Assembly: GCF_900323885.1 (NCBI RefSeq)
Contig: NZ_OOHJ01000022.1
Coordinates: 124,001 to 188,000 of the forward strand
Reading direction: 5' to 3'
DNA length: 64,000 bases
From: [Actinomadura] parvosata subsp. kistnae
GTDB lineage: Bacteria > Actinomycetota > Actinomycetes > Streptosporangiales > Streptosporangiaceae
The notes below the pieces were generated by a model that saw only the letters and a program-made list of their open reading frames with translations, was not told the DNA's origin and did no database searches. Positions 49,918-59,376 of this stretch are shown one piece after another. The number at the start of each line of letters is the position of its first letter. Positions within the stretch are counted from its first letter, which is position 1. The position numbers were made by a program, and so were the translations under genes.

Positions 49918-51390
49918 TCATTTCGCCAGCGCCGCCGCTACCAGCCGCGCCGCCGCGAGAGCGGTCTGCGGGTCCGCCATGGCGTCGGCCGCCTCGTCGC
50001 CGGGCGCGACGACGGCCGACACGTCCTCGCGGTGCCACACCACCTCTCCCAGCAGGTTGCTGGTGCGGAAGAGCAGGATGCTGTCGGCGGTGCCGCTCTC
50101 GGTGGAGTTGATGTAGAACTTGAAGCCGTTCTGGGCGATGGCCGTCTCCCCCACGCCGGTGACGTCCCTGACGGACCCGTACGCCTGCCGCTGCCCCATG
50201 CCCTCGGCGGCGGCGCGGGTGCTCTTCTCGCTGGCGAAGCGGCGCTGCGCCACCTGGGGGCCGTCGAGGTCGCCGGTGGGCCGCTCGGCCCAGACGCGGA
50301 CGACGAGGCTGCGGGCGGGCAGCGTGCCCTCGCGGATGAGCCACTGGCACTCGCCGGGCCGGGTGAGGCTGCGTTTGGGGGTGCCTTTGACGAGTTGAGC
50401 GGCCTGGGCGTCGGTGAGCAGGGTGCACGGGTCGGGGGCGGTGGCGTACCTGCCGGTGTCCTGGCCGCCGAGCGTGGCGGCGGCGTACCAGCCGCCCGCG
50501 CCCAGCGCCAGGACGGCGGCGAGCGCGGCGGGCAGCAGCCACCACCTGCGGGGTCGCGCGGGGGCGGAGGCGGGGCCGGCGCCGGCGAGCCGGGTCAGCA
50601 CCTGGCGGATCTGCGAAGCCGTGGGGCGGGCGGCCGGGTCTTTGGCGAGCATGGCCATGAGCAGGCCGCCCAGCTCGCGCCCGGCCCTGGCGGGGAACGG
50701 CGGCTCGTGCAGCAGCACCGCCGCGGCGACGGCGGCGGGCAGCGCCCGCTCGAACGGCGCGCGGCCCTCCACCGCCGTGTAGAGGCTCGCGCCGAGCGAC
50801 CACAGGTCGGCGGACGGGCCGGACGGCTGCTCGTTGAGGCGTTCGGGAGCCATGTAGCCGGGCGAGCCGGCGCTGCCGAACACGTCGCCCCTGCCGCCCA
50901 TGGGCGCGGCGATGCCGAAGTCGGTGAGCATCGCCGTGCCGTCGGACTCCAGCAGGATGTTGGCGGGCTTGACGTCCTGGTGCAGCAGGCCGTGCGCGTG
51001 GGCGACCTCCAGCGCCGACAGCACGCGCAGCCCGACGGCGGCGACGAACTCGGGCGGCAGCGGCCCCCGTTCCTTGATCACCTTGTCGAGCGAGCGGCCG
51101 GTGGTCAGATCCATGATGATCCACGGCTGGTCGCCTTCGAGCACCACGTCGTGCACGAGCACGATGGCGGGGTCGCGCAGCCGCCCGGCGGACCTGGCCT
51201 CGTGCATGGCCCGGTCGGCGAACTCGGCGCGCTCGCGCGGGCCGAGCCCTTCGGGCACGCGGACCTGCTTGACCGCGACCTGCCGGTCGAGCATCTCGTC
51301 GATCGCCCGCCACACCGTGCCCGCGCCGCCCTGGCCGAGGCGCTCGATCAGCCGGTAGCGGCCCGCCAGCAGGTAGAGGTCACTGGGCAT
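49918..51390 (-). CDS. Membrane Ser/Thr protein kinase with DUF3558-like sensor (HQD type)
   Basis: 490 residues. Kinase domain 1-270: glycine loop LGQGGAGTVW, Lys in VAVKQV, catalytic loop HQDVKPANIL (Gln where most have Arg) and DFG in LTDFGIA. A membrane helix at about 283-303 (WLLPAALAAVLALGAGGWYA) leads to one extracytoplasmic domain with DPCTLLTDAQAAQLV, GECQWL and VTGVGETAIAQ. No PASTA repeats. The HQD loop suggests activation-loop-independent or weak activity. Overlaps the upstream kinase gene by 11 bases. Confidence 0.87.
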   Translation of the reverse strand: MPSDLYLLAGRYRLIERLGQGGAGTVWRAIDEMLDRQVAVKQVRVPEGLGPRERAEFADRAMHEARSAGRLRDPAIVLVHDVVLEGDQPWIIMDLTTGRSLDKVIKERGPLPPEFVAAVGLRVLSALEVAHAHGLLHQDVKPANILLESDGTAMLTDFGIAAPMGGRGDVFGSAGSPGYMAPERLNEQPSGPSADLWSLGASLYTAVEGRAPFERALPAAVAAAVLLHEPPFPARAGRELGGLLMAMLAKDPAARPTASQIRQVLTRLAGAGPASAPARPRRWWLLPAALAAVLALGAGGWYAAATLGGQDTGRYATAPDPCTLLTDAQAAQLVKGTPKRSLTRPGECQWLIREGTLPARSLVVRVWAERPTGDLDGPQVAQRRFASEKSTRAAAEGMGQRQAYGSVRDVTGVGETAIAQNGFKFYINSTESGTADSILLFRTSNLLGEVVWHREDVSAVVAPGDEAADAMADPQTALAAARLVAAALAK

Positions 51391-52882
51391 CGCGCAACGC
51401 CCGCACGCTCGCCTGCGCGGCTTTCAGGGCCGCCTGCCTGATGTCCTCGTCGGTCGGCTTCTCGCCGAGCGTGGTGTACTCGACGTTCACGACGAGGTTG
51501 GCCAGCCGGTAGTAGACGTGGGCGGAGACGACGCGGCCCGTGGGGCCCTTCAGCTCGAAGCCGAACGCCTCCTCGCCGACGCCGGAGAGCTGCCGCACCG
51601 GCGTGCGCGCGGCCCGCATCGACTTCTTCACGCCGATCTCGGGCCAGGTCCAGTCGATGCTGTCGTACTTGGCCCAGTAGCGTTGCTGGTTCTGGAAGAG
51701 GGTGCGGGCCGAGGACTCGGTCATGGACCACGGGTCGACGGTGTCGGAGTCCTTCTGCACTTGCAGGCCCACGCCGGTGCCGGGCAGCGGCCAGCCGCAC
51801 TTGGGGCCGACCTCGTCGGAGTCGGGCTGCCCCTTGGGCGGGCTCTGCGTGCGCAGCAGCCTGCCCACCTCCTGCTGGTCGATGAGCGTGCAGACGTCCA
51901 TCGGCACGGTGAACGCGCCGGCCGCGCCGGCGTCGCCGCGGTCGAGCAGCACGAACGTGGTCGCGCCCGCCGCCGCGAGCACCGCGGCCCCGGCGGCGAT
52001 CCAGAGCGTGGCCCGGCGCCGCCGCCCGGCCGCGCGCGGCGCCGTCACGTCGGCGTTGACCGGAAGCTGCGGCGCGGGGCCGCCCGCCGCGACCTGGCGC
52101 AGCGCTTGCAGGACCACACGCGGATCGGGCCGGGCGGCCGGCCGGTAGGCCATCATGGCGGTCACCACCGGCCCGAGCGGCCCCTGCATGGCGGGCACCG
52201 GCTGCGTGAGCGTGGCGCGGATGCGCTGGGCCGCCGAGCCCTCGTAGGCGGGCACGCCCCTGAGCGCGACGTGCAGCGTGGCGCCGAGCGACCACAGGTC
52301 GCTGGCCGGGCCGCCGGGCTCGCCCTCCAGCCGCTCCGGCGCGATGAACCCGGGCGAGCCGATCATCAGCCCCTGCTCGGTGAGCGTGGCCTGGCCCTCC
52401 TGGCGGGCGATGCCGAAATCGGTGAGCACGACCCGCCCGCTCTCGGTCAGGAACACGTTGCCCGGCTTGACGTCGCGGTGCTGCATGCCCTGGGCGTGCG
52501 CGGCCATCAGCGCCTCGAGCACGTCGGCGCCGACCCTGGCGGCGTAGTCGGGCGGCATGGGGCCGAACTCGCGCACGGTGTCGGCCAGGGTGCGGCCGCG
52601 CAGCAGCTCCATGACCAGCCACGGGCGCTCCTGCTCGACGACCACGTCGTGCAGCGCCACGATGCCGGGGTGGCGCAGCCGCGCCATGGCCTGCGCCTCG
52701 CGCACGGCCCTGGTCACCAGGTCGTGGCGCTCCTTGTCGGACATGCCCTCGGGCAGCGTGAGCTCCTTGACCGCGACATCGCGATCAAGCATCTCGTCCC
52801 TGGCCAGCCACACTTTCCCCATGCCGCCCGCGCCCAGCGGACGCAGCAGGGAGTATCGGCCGGCAAGTCTTCCCGCGGACAT
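51380..52882 (-). CDS. Membrane Ser/Thr protein kinase with DUF3558-like sensor
   Basis: 500 residues. Kinase domain 1-270 with LGAGGMGKVW, VAVKEL, HRDVKPGNVFL and LTDFGIARQ, all active-site residues present. A membrane helix near 290-312 (TLWIAAGAAVLAAAGATTFV) leads to an extracytoplasmic domain containing DVCTLIDQQEVGRLL, KCGWPL and LSGVGEEAFGF. First gene of a three-gene operon; the next kinase and the DUF3558-like membrane protein follow. The ligand of the sensor domain is unknown. Confidence 0.88.
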   Translation of the reverse strand: MSAGRLAGRYSLLRPLGAGGMGKVWLARDEMLDRDVAVKELTLPEGMSDKERHDLVTRAVREAQAMARLRHPGIVALHDVVVEQERPWLVMELLRGRTLADTVREFGPMPPDYAARVGADVLEALMAAHAQGMQHRDVKPGNVFLTESGRVVLTDFGIARQEGQATLTEQGLMIGSPGFIAPERLEGEPGGPASDLWSLGATLHVALRGVPAYEGSAAQRIRATLTQPVPAMQGPLGPVVTAMMAYRPAARPDPRVVLQALRQVAAGGPAPQLPVNADVTAPRAAGRRRRATLWIAAGAAVLAAAGATTFVLLDRGDAGAAGAFTVPMDVCTLIDQQEVGRLLRTQSPPKGQPDSDEVGPKCGWPLPGTGVGLQVQKDSDTVDPWSMTESSARTLFQNQQRYWAKYDSIDWTWPEIGVKKSMRAARTPVRQLSGVGEEAFGFELKGPTGRVVSAHVYYRLANLVVNVEYTTLGEKPTDEDIRQAALKAAQASVRALRDAQ

Positions 52883-52957
52883 AAAGGGAAGGGTAACTAA
52901 GGATCAAGAGGGGTGCTTACTCGTTCCTGTCGGTCTTCGTCTCTATGGTCTTGGTTC

Positions 52958-54682
52958 GTGGATGCGGTTCAAGGCACTCTCGACGAGCTCGGCACGCCGC
53001 TGAGCGAAGTCACGTTCGTCGTGTTCGACCTCGAGACGACCGGCGGCGCGCCCGCCGAAGACGCCATCACCGAGATCGGGGCGGTCAAGGTGCGGGCGGG
53101 CGAGGTGCTCGGCGAGTTCTCGACGCTGGTCGATCCCGGGGGGCCGATACCGCCGTTCATCTCCGTGCTGACCGGCATCACCGACGCCATGGTGGTGGCC
53201 GCCCCCAAGATCGAGACGGTGCTGCCGAGCTTCCTGGAGTTCATCAGGGGGGCCACGCTGGTGGCGCACAACGCGGGGTTCGACACCCGCTTCATCAAGG
53301 CGGCCTGCGCGGCGCTCGGCTATCCCCCGCCGGGCAACCCGGTGGTCGACACGGTCGACCTGGCCAGGCGCGTGCTGACCCGCGACGAGACGCCCAACGC
53401 GAAGCTGGCCACGCTCGCCAGGTTCTTCCGCAGCCCTGTCGAGCCGTGCCACCGCGCGCTCCAGGACGCCAGGGCGACGGTCGACGTGCTGCACGGGCTG
53501 ATCGAGCGGGCCGGGTCCTTCCAGGTGCACACGCTGGAGGAGCTGAAGTCGTTCGTCCGGGCGCCCACGCCGGAGCAGCAGCGCAAGCGGCACCTCGCCG
53601 AGTCGGTGCCGCACGCGCCGGGCGTCTACCTGTTCGAGGACGAGCGGGGCGAGGTCCTCTACATCGGCAAGAGCACCAACCTGCGCAACCGCGTCCGCTC
53701 CTACTTCACCGCCGGCGAGACCCGCCCCCGCATCCGCGAGATGATCGGCATCGCCGAGCGGGTGCGGCACATCGTCTGCTCGACCGCGCTGGAGGCGGAG
53801 GTGCGCGAGCTGCGGCTGATCGGCGGCGCCAAGCCGCGCTACAACCGCCGCTCCCGCTTCCCGGAGAAGATGGTGTGGCTCAAGCTGACCACCGACGTCT
53901 TCCCGCGGCTGTCGATCGTGCGCGATCTCAAGGACGACGGCGCCACCTACCTGGGCCCCTTCAGCAGCACGCGGCTGGCCGACGACGCCCGCATCGCGCT
54001 GCACGAGGCCGTCCCGCTGCGCCAGTGCACCCAGCCGATCTCGCTGCGCACCCGCCGGGCCGCGTGCGTGCTGCACGAGATGGGCCGCTGCGGCGCGCCC
54101 TGCGAGGGGAGGGAGAGCCCCGAGGAGTACGCCGTGCACGTCGAGAGCGCCCGCCGCGCCATGACCCTCGACGCCTCCCCCGTCTTCAGCGCGGTCGCGG
54201 CCCGCATGGAGCGGCTGTCGGTCGAGCAGCGCTACGAGGAGGCGTCGGTCGACCGCGACCGGCTGGCCGCGTTCGTCCGCACGGCGGCCCGCATGCAGCG
54301 GCTCAGCGCCATCACCCGCATCCCGCAGCTCGTCGCCGCCAGCCCGGCCTTCGGCGGCGGCTGGGACATCCACGTGGTCCGTTACGGCCGGCTGGCCGCC
54401 GCCGGGGTCATGCCGAAGGGCACGCACCCGACCCCGTTCGTCGCCTCGCTCAAGGCCACGGCGGAGGTGGTCATCCCCGGGCCGGGGCCGGTGCACGCGG
54501 CCAGCGCGGAGGAGACGGAGTGCATCCTGCGCTGGCTGGAGTCGCCCGGGGTGCGGCTGGTGGAGGTCGACGGCGAGTGGAGCCTGCCCGCCCAGGGCGC
54601 GGCCCGGCACAAGGCTCGCATTGACCTCGCTTACCGGCATCTCGACCAACGTCGCCCTCGGGAGGGGCGACCTTTGAGGTGA
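52958..54682 (+). CDS. DEDDh exonuclease fused to GIY-YIG (UvrC-like/Cho) nuclease
   Basis: 574 residues. Residues 20-185 are a DEDDh 3'-5' exonuclease of the DnaQ group (FVVFDLETTGG, HNAGFDTRFI, HRALQDARATV). Residues 215-300 are a GIY-YIG endonuclease (GVYLFEDERGEVLYIGKSTN, RNRVRSYF, ALEAEVRELRLI). A C-terminal segment includes the UvrC-like CxxxMxxCxxPC cysteines (CVLHEMGRCGAPC). It resembles Rv2191. A DNA repair role is inferred from the families. GTG 52958 is selected because the exonuclease motif starts close by. Confidence 0.87.
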   Translation: MDAVQGTLDELGTPLSEVTFVVFDLETTGGAPAEDAITEIGAVKVRAGEVLGEFSTLVDPGGPIPPFISVLTGITDAMVVAAPKIETVLPSFLEFIRGATLVAHNAGFDTRFIKAACAALGYPPPGNPVVDTVDLARRVLTRDETPNAKLATLARFFRSPVEPCHRALQDARATVDVLHGLIERAGSFQVHTLEELKSFVRAPTPEQQRKRHLAESVPHAPGVYLFEDERGEVLYIGKSTNLRNRVRSYFTAGETRPRIREMIGIAERVRHIVCSTALEAEVRELRLIGGAKPRYNRRSRFPEKMVWLKLTTDVFPRLSIVRDLKDDGATYLGPFSSTRLADDARIALHEAVPLRQCTQPISLRTRRAACVLHEMGRCGAPCEGRESPEEYAVHVESARRAMTLDASPVFSAVAARMERLSVEQRYEEASVDRDRLAAFVRTAARMQRLSAITRIPQLVAASPAFGGGWDIHVVRYGRLAAAGVMPKGTHPTPFVASLKATAEVVIPGPGPVHAASAEETECILRWLESPGVRLVEVDGEWSLPAQGAARHKARIDLAYRHLDQRRPREGRPLR

Positions 54683-54699
54683 AACGATAGAGTTGATAC

Positions 54700-54987
54700 A
54701 TGGTCACGGCTATCGTCCACATCAATGCAGAGGTAGACCGGATCCCGGAGGTCGCCCAGACGATCGCCGAGATCCAGGGCGTCAGCGAGGTCTACTCCAT
54801 CACCGGCGAGTACGACCTGCTGGCCATGGTGCGGGTCGCGGCGTACGAAGAGATCGCCGAAGTGGTGCCGGGGCGCATCAACAAGGTCGCCGGCGTCCTG
54901 CACACCGAGACGCACATCGCCTTCCGCGCCTACTCCAAGCACGACCTCGACGCGGCCTTCTCGATCGGCTTCCCCGAGGCCGACTGA
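54700..54987 (+). CDS. Stand-alone Lrp/AsnC ligand-binding (RAM) domain protein
   Basis: 95 residues with the ferredoxin-like RAM fold: MVTAIVHINAEVDRIPEVAQ, VSEVYSITGEYDLLAMVRVA, GVLHTETHIAFRAYS. No DNA-binding domain, as in other stand-alone RAM proteins that bind amino acids and form rings. It lies 17 bases after the nuclease gene and ends at a strong terminator. Ligand unknown. Confidence 0.87.
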   Translation: MVTAIVHINAEVDRIPEVAQTIAEIQGVSEVYSITGEYDLLAMVRVAAYEEIAEVVPGRINKVAGVLHTETHIAFRAYSKHDLDAAFSIGFPEAD

Positions 54988-55015
54988 CCCGCGCCGGCAC
55001 GTCCCACGGACAACG

Positions 55016-55054
55016 CCGAACGGGCCCGGACGAGATTCGTCCGGGCCCGTTCGG
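55016..55054. terminator. Bidirectional 18-bp terminator hairpin
   Basis: CCGAACGGGCCCGGACGA, loop GAT, TCGTCCGGGCCCGTTCGG: perfect 18-base-pair stem between the convergent RAM gene and qcrB, with TTTG after it on the plus strand. Confidence 0.9.
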
Positions 55055-55069
55055 TTTGTGGCGTCAGGG

Positions 55070-56728
55070 TCAGTGCGTGATGCTGCGGTCGTCGCTCCCG
55101 CCGCTGCCGATGGCGGCGTGCTCGTCCTCGTGCTCGTGCCCGTGACCGTCGTCCAGCGGGATCTTCTCCCCGCCGTACGCCCTGGACATGCGCCCGCGCA
55201 ACTTGCCGAGCGGCCCGCGCATGCCCTTCGGCGGGATGCCCGAGCTGTCCTCGTCGACCGGCAGCATGGGCACCGGCTCCTTGCCCCGCATGTGGGCCTC
55301 GATGTCCTCCGACGGCGGCGTGTGGACCTCGATGAACTCACCGTGCGGCAGCCGCTTGATCACGCCGGACTCCACACCGTGCGAGACGATCGCCTGGTCG
55401 GAGCGCTGCAGGCCGAGGCAGATCCGGTAGGTGATCAGGTAGGCCAGCGCCGGCCCGACGAAGACCAGCACGCGGCCCGCGTAGGTCGTGTGGTTCAGGC
55501 TCACGTGGAAGTTCGCGGCGATCTCGTCGTTGGCGCCCAGCAGCCACAGCACACCGTAGAACGTCATCGCGGCGATGCCGATCGAGGTGCGGTGCGGGTT
55601 GTTGCGCGGCCGGTCGGCGATGTGGTGCTCGCGGTTGTCACCGGTCACCCAGCGTTCCAGGAAGGGATACAGCGCCAGGCCGGTCATGATGATGCCCATG
55701 GGCACCAGCGCCGGGATGATGACGCTCAGCGGCAGCGTGCCCGCGTTGGCGGTGCCGAAGAGGTTGATCTCCCAGGGCGGCATGAGGCGCAGCGAGCCTT
55801 CGAGGAAGCCCATGTACCAGTCGGGCTGCGAGCCCGCGGAGATGTCGGCCGGGGTGTAGGGACCGAACAGCCAGATCGGGTTGATCTGGGTGAAGGTCGC
55901 CAGACCGCTGATCACGCCGAGCGTGAACAGGAAGTACGCGCCCGCCTTGGCCATGAAGGCCGGGTAGAACGGCGCGCCGACCACGTTCTGGTTGGTGCGG
56001 CCCTTGCCCGGCATCTGCGTGTGCTTCTGCACCCACATGAGCACCATGTGCGCCGTGACCAGCGCCAGGAGGATGCCCGGGATGAGCAGGATGTGCAGCG
56101 AGTAGAACCGGGAGATGACATCCTCACCCGGATACTCCCCGCCGAACAGGAAGAACGTGATGTACGTGCCCACGAGCGGCAGCGAGATCGCCACGCCCTC
56201 GGTGATCCGCAGACCGGCGCCGGAGAGCAGGTCGTCGGGGAGGGAGTAGCCGGTCAGGCCCTCGGCCAGCGCCAGGGTCAGCAGCAGCACGCCGATGATC
56301 CAGTTGATCTCGCGCGGCTTGCGGTAGGCGCCCGTGAAGAACACCCGCAGCATGTGGACCGTCATGCCGGCCACGAAGAGCAGGGCCGCCCAGTGGTGCA
56401 TCTGCCGCATGAGCAGACCACCACGGACGTCGAAGCTGATCTCCAGCGACGACGCGTAGGCCTCCGACATCATGACGCCCTTGAGCGGCGCGTACGAGCC
56501 GTCGTAGGCGACCTCCATCATGCTGGGCTTGAACCAGAGCGTCAGGAACGTCCCGGTCAGCAGCAGGATGACGAACGAGTAGAGCGCGATCTCACCCAGC
56601 AGGAACGACCAGTGGTCGGGGAAGATCTTGCGCAGGTTGCGCTTGAGGAAGTTGGCGCCACCGAGGCGCTCGTCGAGGAAGTTCGACGGGCCGGCGATGG
56701 CCTTCGGCGTGGCCTTCAGCTCGCTCAT
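55070..56728 (-). CDS. qcrB: Cytochrome bc1 complex, cytochrome b subunit
   Basis: 552 residues. Heme b histidines are in the MHHWAALLFVAGMTVHMLRV and LVTAHMVLMWVQKH helices; the quinol-site motif is PDWYMGF (PEWY in mitochondria). Eight to nine membrane helices plus a 120-residue C-terminal cytoplasmic tail typical of actinobacteria. It oxidises menaquinol in the bcc-aa3 supercomplex. ATG overlaps the qcrA stop as ATGA. Last gene of ctaE-qcrCAB. Confidence 0.95.
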   Translation of the reverse strand: MSELKATPKAIAGPSNFLDERLGGANFLKRNLRKIFPDHWSFLLGEIALYSFVILLLTGTFLTLWFKPSMMEVAYDGSYAPLKGVMMSEAYASSLEISFDVRGGLLMRQMHHWAALLFVAGMTVHMLRVFFTGAYRKPREINWIIGVLLLTLALAEGLTGYSLPDDLLSGAGLRITEGVAISLPLVGTYITFFLFGGEYPGEDVISRFYSLHILLIPGILLALVTAHMVLMWVQKHTQMPGKGRTNQNVVGAPFYPAFMAKAGAYFLFTLGVISGLATFTQINPIWLFGPYTPADISAGSQPDWYMGFLEGSLRLMPPWEINLFGTANAGTLPLSVIIPALVPMGIIMTGLALYPFLERWVTGDNREHHIADRPRNNPHRTSIGIAAMTFYGVLWLLGANDEIAANFHVSLNHTTYAGRVLVFVGPALAYLITYRICLGLQRSDQAIVSHGVESGVIKRLPHGEFIEVHTPPSEDIEAHMRGKEPVPMLPVDEDSSGIPPKGMRGPLGKLRGRMSRAYGGEKIPLDDGHGHEHEDEHAAIGSGGSDDRSITH

Positions 56729-57837
56729 GCCTGGCCTCCCTTCTCCCTGGCGGCGGCCTCGGCGTCACCGCGCTCCCAGTAGCTGGGCCCGACCGGCACC
56801 TCGAAGTCGCCCTGGGCGATGAGGTAGCCCTCGGCGTCGACGGTGATCGGCAGCTGCGGCAGCGGCCGCGCGGCCGGACCGAAGATGACCTTGGCGCCGT
56901 CGGCGGCGTCGAACGTGGACTGGTGGCACGGGCACAGGATGTGGTGCGTGTTCTGCTCGTAGAGGGCGGCTGGGCAGCCCACGTGCGTGCAGATCTTGGA
57001 GTACGCCACGATGCCGTCGTGGGTCCAGTTGAGCCTCGTGCCGCTCTTGATCTCTTCCGGACGGAACTTGATCAGGATCAGCGTGGCCTTGGCCAGGGCG
57101 TTGAGGTCGTGCTGGTAGCCCTCGGGGACGACCGACAGGATGCCGCCGGGCGAGTTGAAGTCGGCGGCCCTGATGGGCTGGCCGGTGCCCTCGACGACGA
57201 GCCTGAGCGGCTTGCCCTCCTTGGTCTTGGTGCCCCACACCGTGTGGCGCAGCTCCTTGTTGAAGCGCGCGCCCGGCATCCGGCTGTTGTCCAGGTCGCG
57301 CAGCAGCACGAGCGGGACCAGGCCGAGCGGCGCCGCCGCCAGCAGCAGCGTGCGGCGCAGCAGCTTGTGCTTGACGAAGCCGCTCTCGTTGGCCCCCCGC
57401 ACGAAGGTCTCGGCGACGACGTCACGGTCGGCCTCGTCGGAGGCCATCGTGTGGCGCTCCTGGATCAGGGAGTACTTCGGCATGATCTGGCGGACCCAGA
57501 TCACGATGCCGACGGCCAGGCCCAGGATCGCGATGGTGAGCGAGCTGCCCAGCGCCAGGTTCGAGGTGCCCGTGGCCTCCGGGCTGCCGACCTGGAAGTA
57601 CACGTAGGAGATGATGAAGGCGATGGCCGCGAGGAACGTGATCGTGAAGCAGAGCGCCACGATCTTCTCGGCCTTGCGGGCCTTGACCGGGTCCTGCAGC
57701 GTCACGCCGGGGACATCCTGGTCGGCCTCTGTCGTTTCCGCGGTGCCGAGCATCGAGGTGCCCGGCGCGGGGGTGCCGATGACGCGCTTGGGCACGCGCT
57801 CATCCGGCTGCTCGATCTCGTGCTCGTTGTCTGTCAT
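56725..57837 (-). CDS. qcrA: Cytochrome bc1 complex, Rieske iron-sulfur subunit
   Basis: 370 residues. Three N-terminal membrane helices, the actinobacterial arrangement, and a Rieske domain with CTHVGCP and CPCHQS binding the 2Fe-2S cluster. It passes electrons from menaquinol to the diheme cytochrome c subunit. ATG 57837 overlaps the qcrC stop by four bases. Confidence 0.95.
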   Translation of the reverse strand: MTDNEHEIEQPDERVPKRVIGTPAPGTSMLGTAETTEADQDVPGVTLQDPVKARKAEKIVALCFTITFLAAIAFIISYVYFQVGSPEATGTSNLALGSSLTIAILGLAVGIVIWVRQIMPKYSLIQERHTMASDEADRDVVAETFVRGANESGFVKHKLLRRTLLLAAAPLGLVPLVLLRDLDNSRMPGARFNKELRHTVWGTKTKEGKPLRLVVEGTGQPIRAADFNSPGGILSVVPEGYQHDLNALAKATLILIKFRPEEIKSGTRLNWTHDGIVAYSKICTHVGCPAALYEQNTHHILCPCHQSTFDAADGAKVIFGPAARPLPQLPITVDAEGYLIAQGDFEVPVGPSYWERGDAEAAAREKGGQA

Positions 57838-58643
57838 GACTTCTGTCGCTTCTTCGCGGTGATCCAGATGGCGGCGAGTGCGAGGGCGGCGATGCCCACC
57901 ACAAACGCTACGAGACCTTCGGTGACCGGGCCAATACGCCCGAGGGCGAAACCTCCCGGGTCCCTCTGCTCGCGAACCTGGGTGATGTAGGCGATCATGC
58001 TGCGCTTCTCTTCGGGCGTGATCGTCGTGTCGTTGAAGACCGGCATGGCCTGCGGACCCGTGACCATCGCCTCGTAGATCTGCGTCGGCGTCGCCTCGTT
58101 GAGGTTGGGCGCGTACTTGCCCTGCGTCAGGGCGCCACCGGCACCGACCCAGTTGTGGCACTGGATGCAGTTGGCGCGGAAGAGCTCGCCGCCCTTGCCG
58201 GCGTCACCGAGCTTCGGGTCGACCTGCTCGGCCCCGGGAACCTGCGGGCCGCCGCCGAGCGACTGCACGTAGGCCGCGATCTGCCGGGTCGTCGTCTCGT
58301 TGACCCACGGGGCCGGGGGCTTGCGGGGCGCCTGCGGGCCGGGCGCGGCGGCCGGCATGCGGCCGGTGCTCATCTGGAAGTCGACGGCCGCGGCCCCGAC
58401 GCCGATGAGCGTGGGCGCCGTCGTGGTGCCCTGCGCGTTGGTGCCGTGGCAGCTCATGCAGTGCTTCTCGAACAGGCTCCTGCCCTCGGCCACGTCGTCG
58501 ACCTTGCCTGCCGCCAGAGCCGCGTCGGCAGGCTTACCCGCCTGGACAAAGGCGGCGTATACCATCCCGACCAGCGCCAACGCCAAAATCAGGACGGCGT
58601 ATCTCGCGAGGGGATGCCGCCGCCAAGCGGTGATCCTAGTCAC
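57834..58643 (-). CDS. qcrC: Cytochrome bc1 complex, diheme cytochrome c subunit
   Basis: 269 residues. One N-terminal signal-anchor helix, two c-type heme sites CMSCH and CIQCH, each with a later Met ligand, and a C-terminal membrane helix (GLVAFVVGIAALALAAIWIT). It links the bc1 part directly to the aa3 oxidase. GTG start, 14 bases after the ctaE stop. Confidence 0.95.
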   Translation of the reverse strand: MTRITAWRRHPLARYAVLILALALVGMVYAAFVQAGKPADAALAAGKVDDVAEGRSLFEKHCMSCHGTNAQGTTTAPTLIGVGAAAVDFQMSTGRMPAAAPGPQAPRKPPAPWVNETTTRQIAAYVQSLGGGPQVPGAEQVDPKLGDAGKGGELFRANCIQCHNWVGAGGALTQGKYAPNLNEATPTQIYEAMVTGPQAMPVFNDTTITPEEKRSMIAYITQVREQRDPGGFALGRIGPVTEGLVAFVVGIAALALAAIWITAKKRQKS

Positions 58644-58657
58644 AGAGATCCCGTTCC

Positions 58658-59311
58658 TTAACGAATGATGTAGATGGTCGCGAAAAGACCGATCCAGACG
58701 ACGTCTACGAAGTGCCAGTAGTAGGACACGACGATCGCGCTGGTGGCCTGCTCATGCGTGAAGCGCTTCGCGGCGTACGTGCGTCCCAGCATGAACAGGA
58801 ACGCGATCAGGCCACCGGTCACGTGCAGGCCGTGGAAGCCCGTCGTCAGGTAGAACACCGAGGTGTAGGCGTTAGCGGACAAGGTCGCGCCCTCTGACGC
58901 CAGCTCCATGTACTCGTAAAGCTGCCCGGCGACGAAGATCGCGCCCATGAGGAAGCTGACGATGTACCAGAAGCGGAGCTTTCCGACCTGCCCCTTCTCT
59001 GCGGCCCACACGCCAAGCTGGCACGTCACACTCGACAGGACCAGGATGATCGTGTTGACCGTCGCGAACGGGATGTTCAGGTGAGCGCCCTCGGCGAGCT
59101 CCATGCCCGCCTGGTGCAGTGACGGGCCCCATTCGAGGCCCTTGCCCTCGCTCACCGACCGGATGGTGAAGTACATCGCGAACAGCGCCGCGAAGAACAT
59201 GAGCTCGGAGGACAGCCAGACGATCGTGCCCACACTGACCAGGTTGGGTCTGCGGTACGACTGTGCTGTCGTCGTCGAAGTTATTGCGGATGCTGTCGCC
59301 ACGGGCAGCAT
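58658..59311 (-). CDS. ctaE: Cytochrome c oxidase subunit III
   Basis: 217 residues with five to six membrane helices, including [20 protein letters not shown] and a C-terminal [20 protein letters not shown], conserved in subunit III. First gene of the ctaE-qcrCAB operon. I use ATG 59311, which gives a short N-terminus; longer in-frame starts run into the regulatory region. RBS GGAG lies about 10 bases upstream. Confidence 0.93.
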   Translation of the reverse strand: MLPVATASAITSTTTAQSYRRPNLVSVGTIVWLSSELMFFAALFAMYFTIRSVSEGKGLEWGPSLHQAGMELAEGAHLNIPFATVNTIILVLSSVTCQLGVWAAEKGQVGKLRFWYIVSFLMGAIFVAGQLYEYMELASEGATLSANAYTSVFYLTTGFHGLHVTGGLIAFLFMLGRTYAAKRFTHEQATSAIVVSYYWHFVDVVWIGLFATIYIIR

Positions 59312-59376
59312 TATTGCGGCTCCGGTGGTCGGTCCGGCGCACGACCCCCCGTTAGCAGGTACAAACCGGGACCCAA

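Noticed and set aside
52943-54649. 568-codon antisense frame over the nuclease gene
   Set aside because: Shadow frame caused by high GC; no recognisable domain, while the plus strand has clear DEDDh and GIY-YIG motifs.
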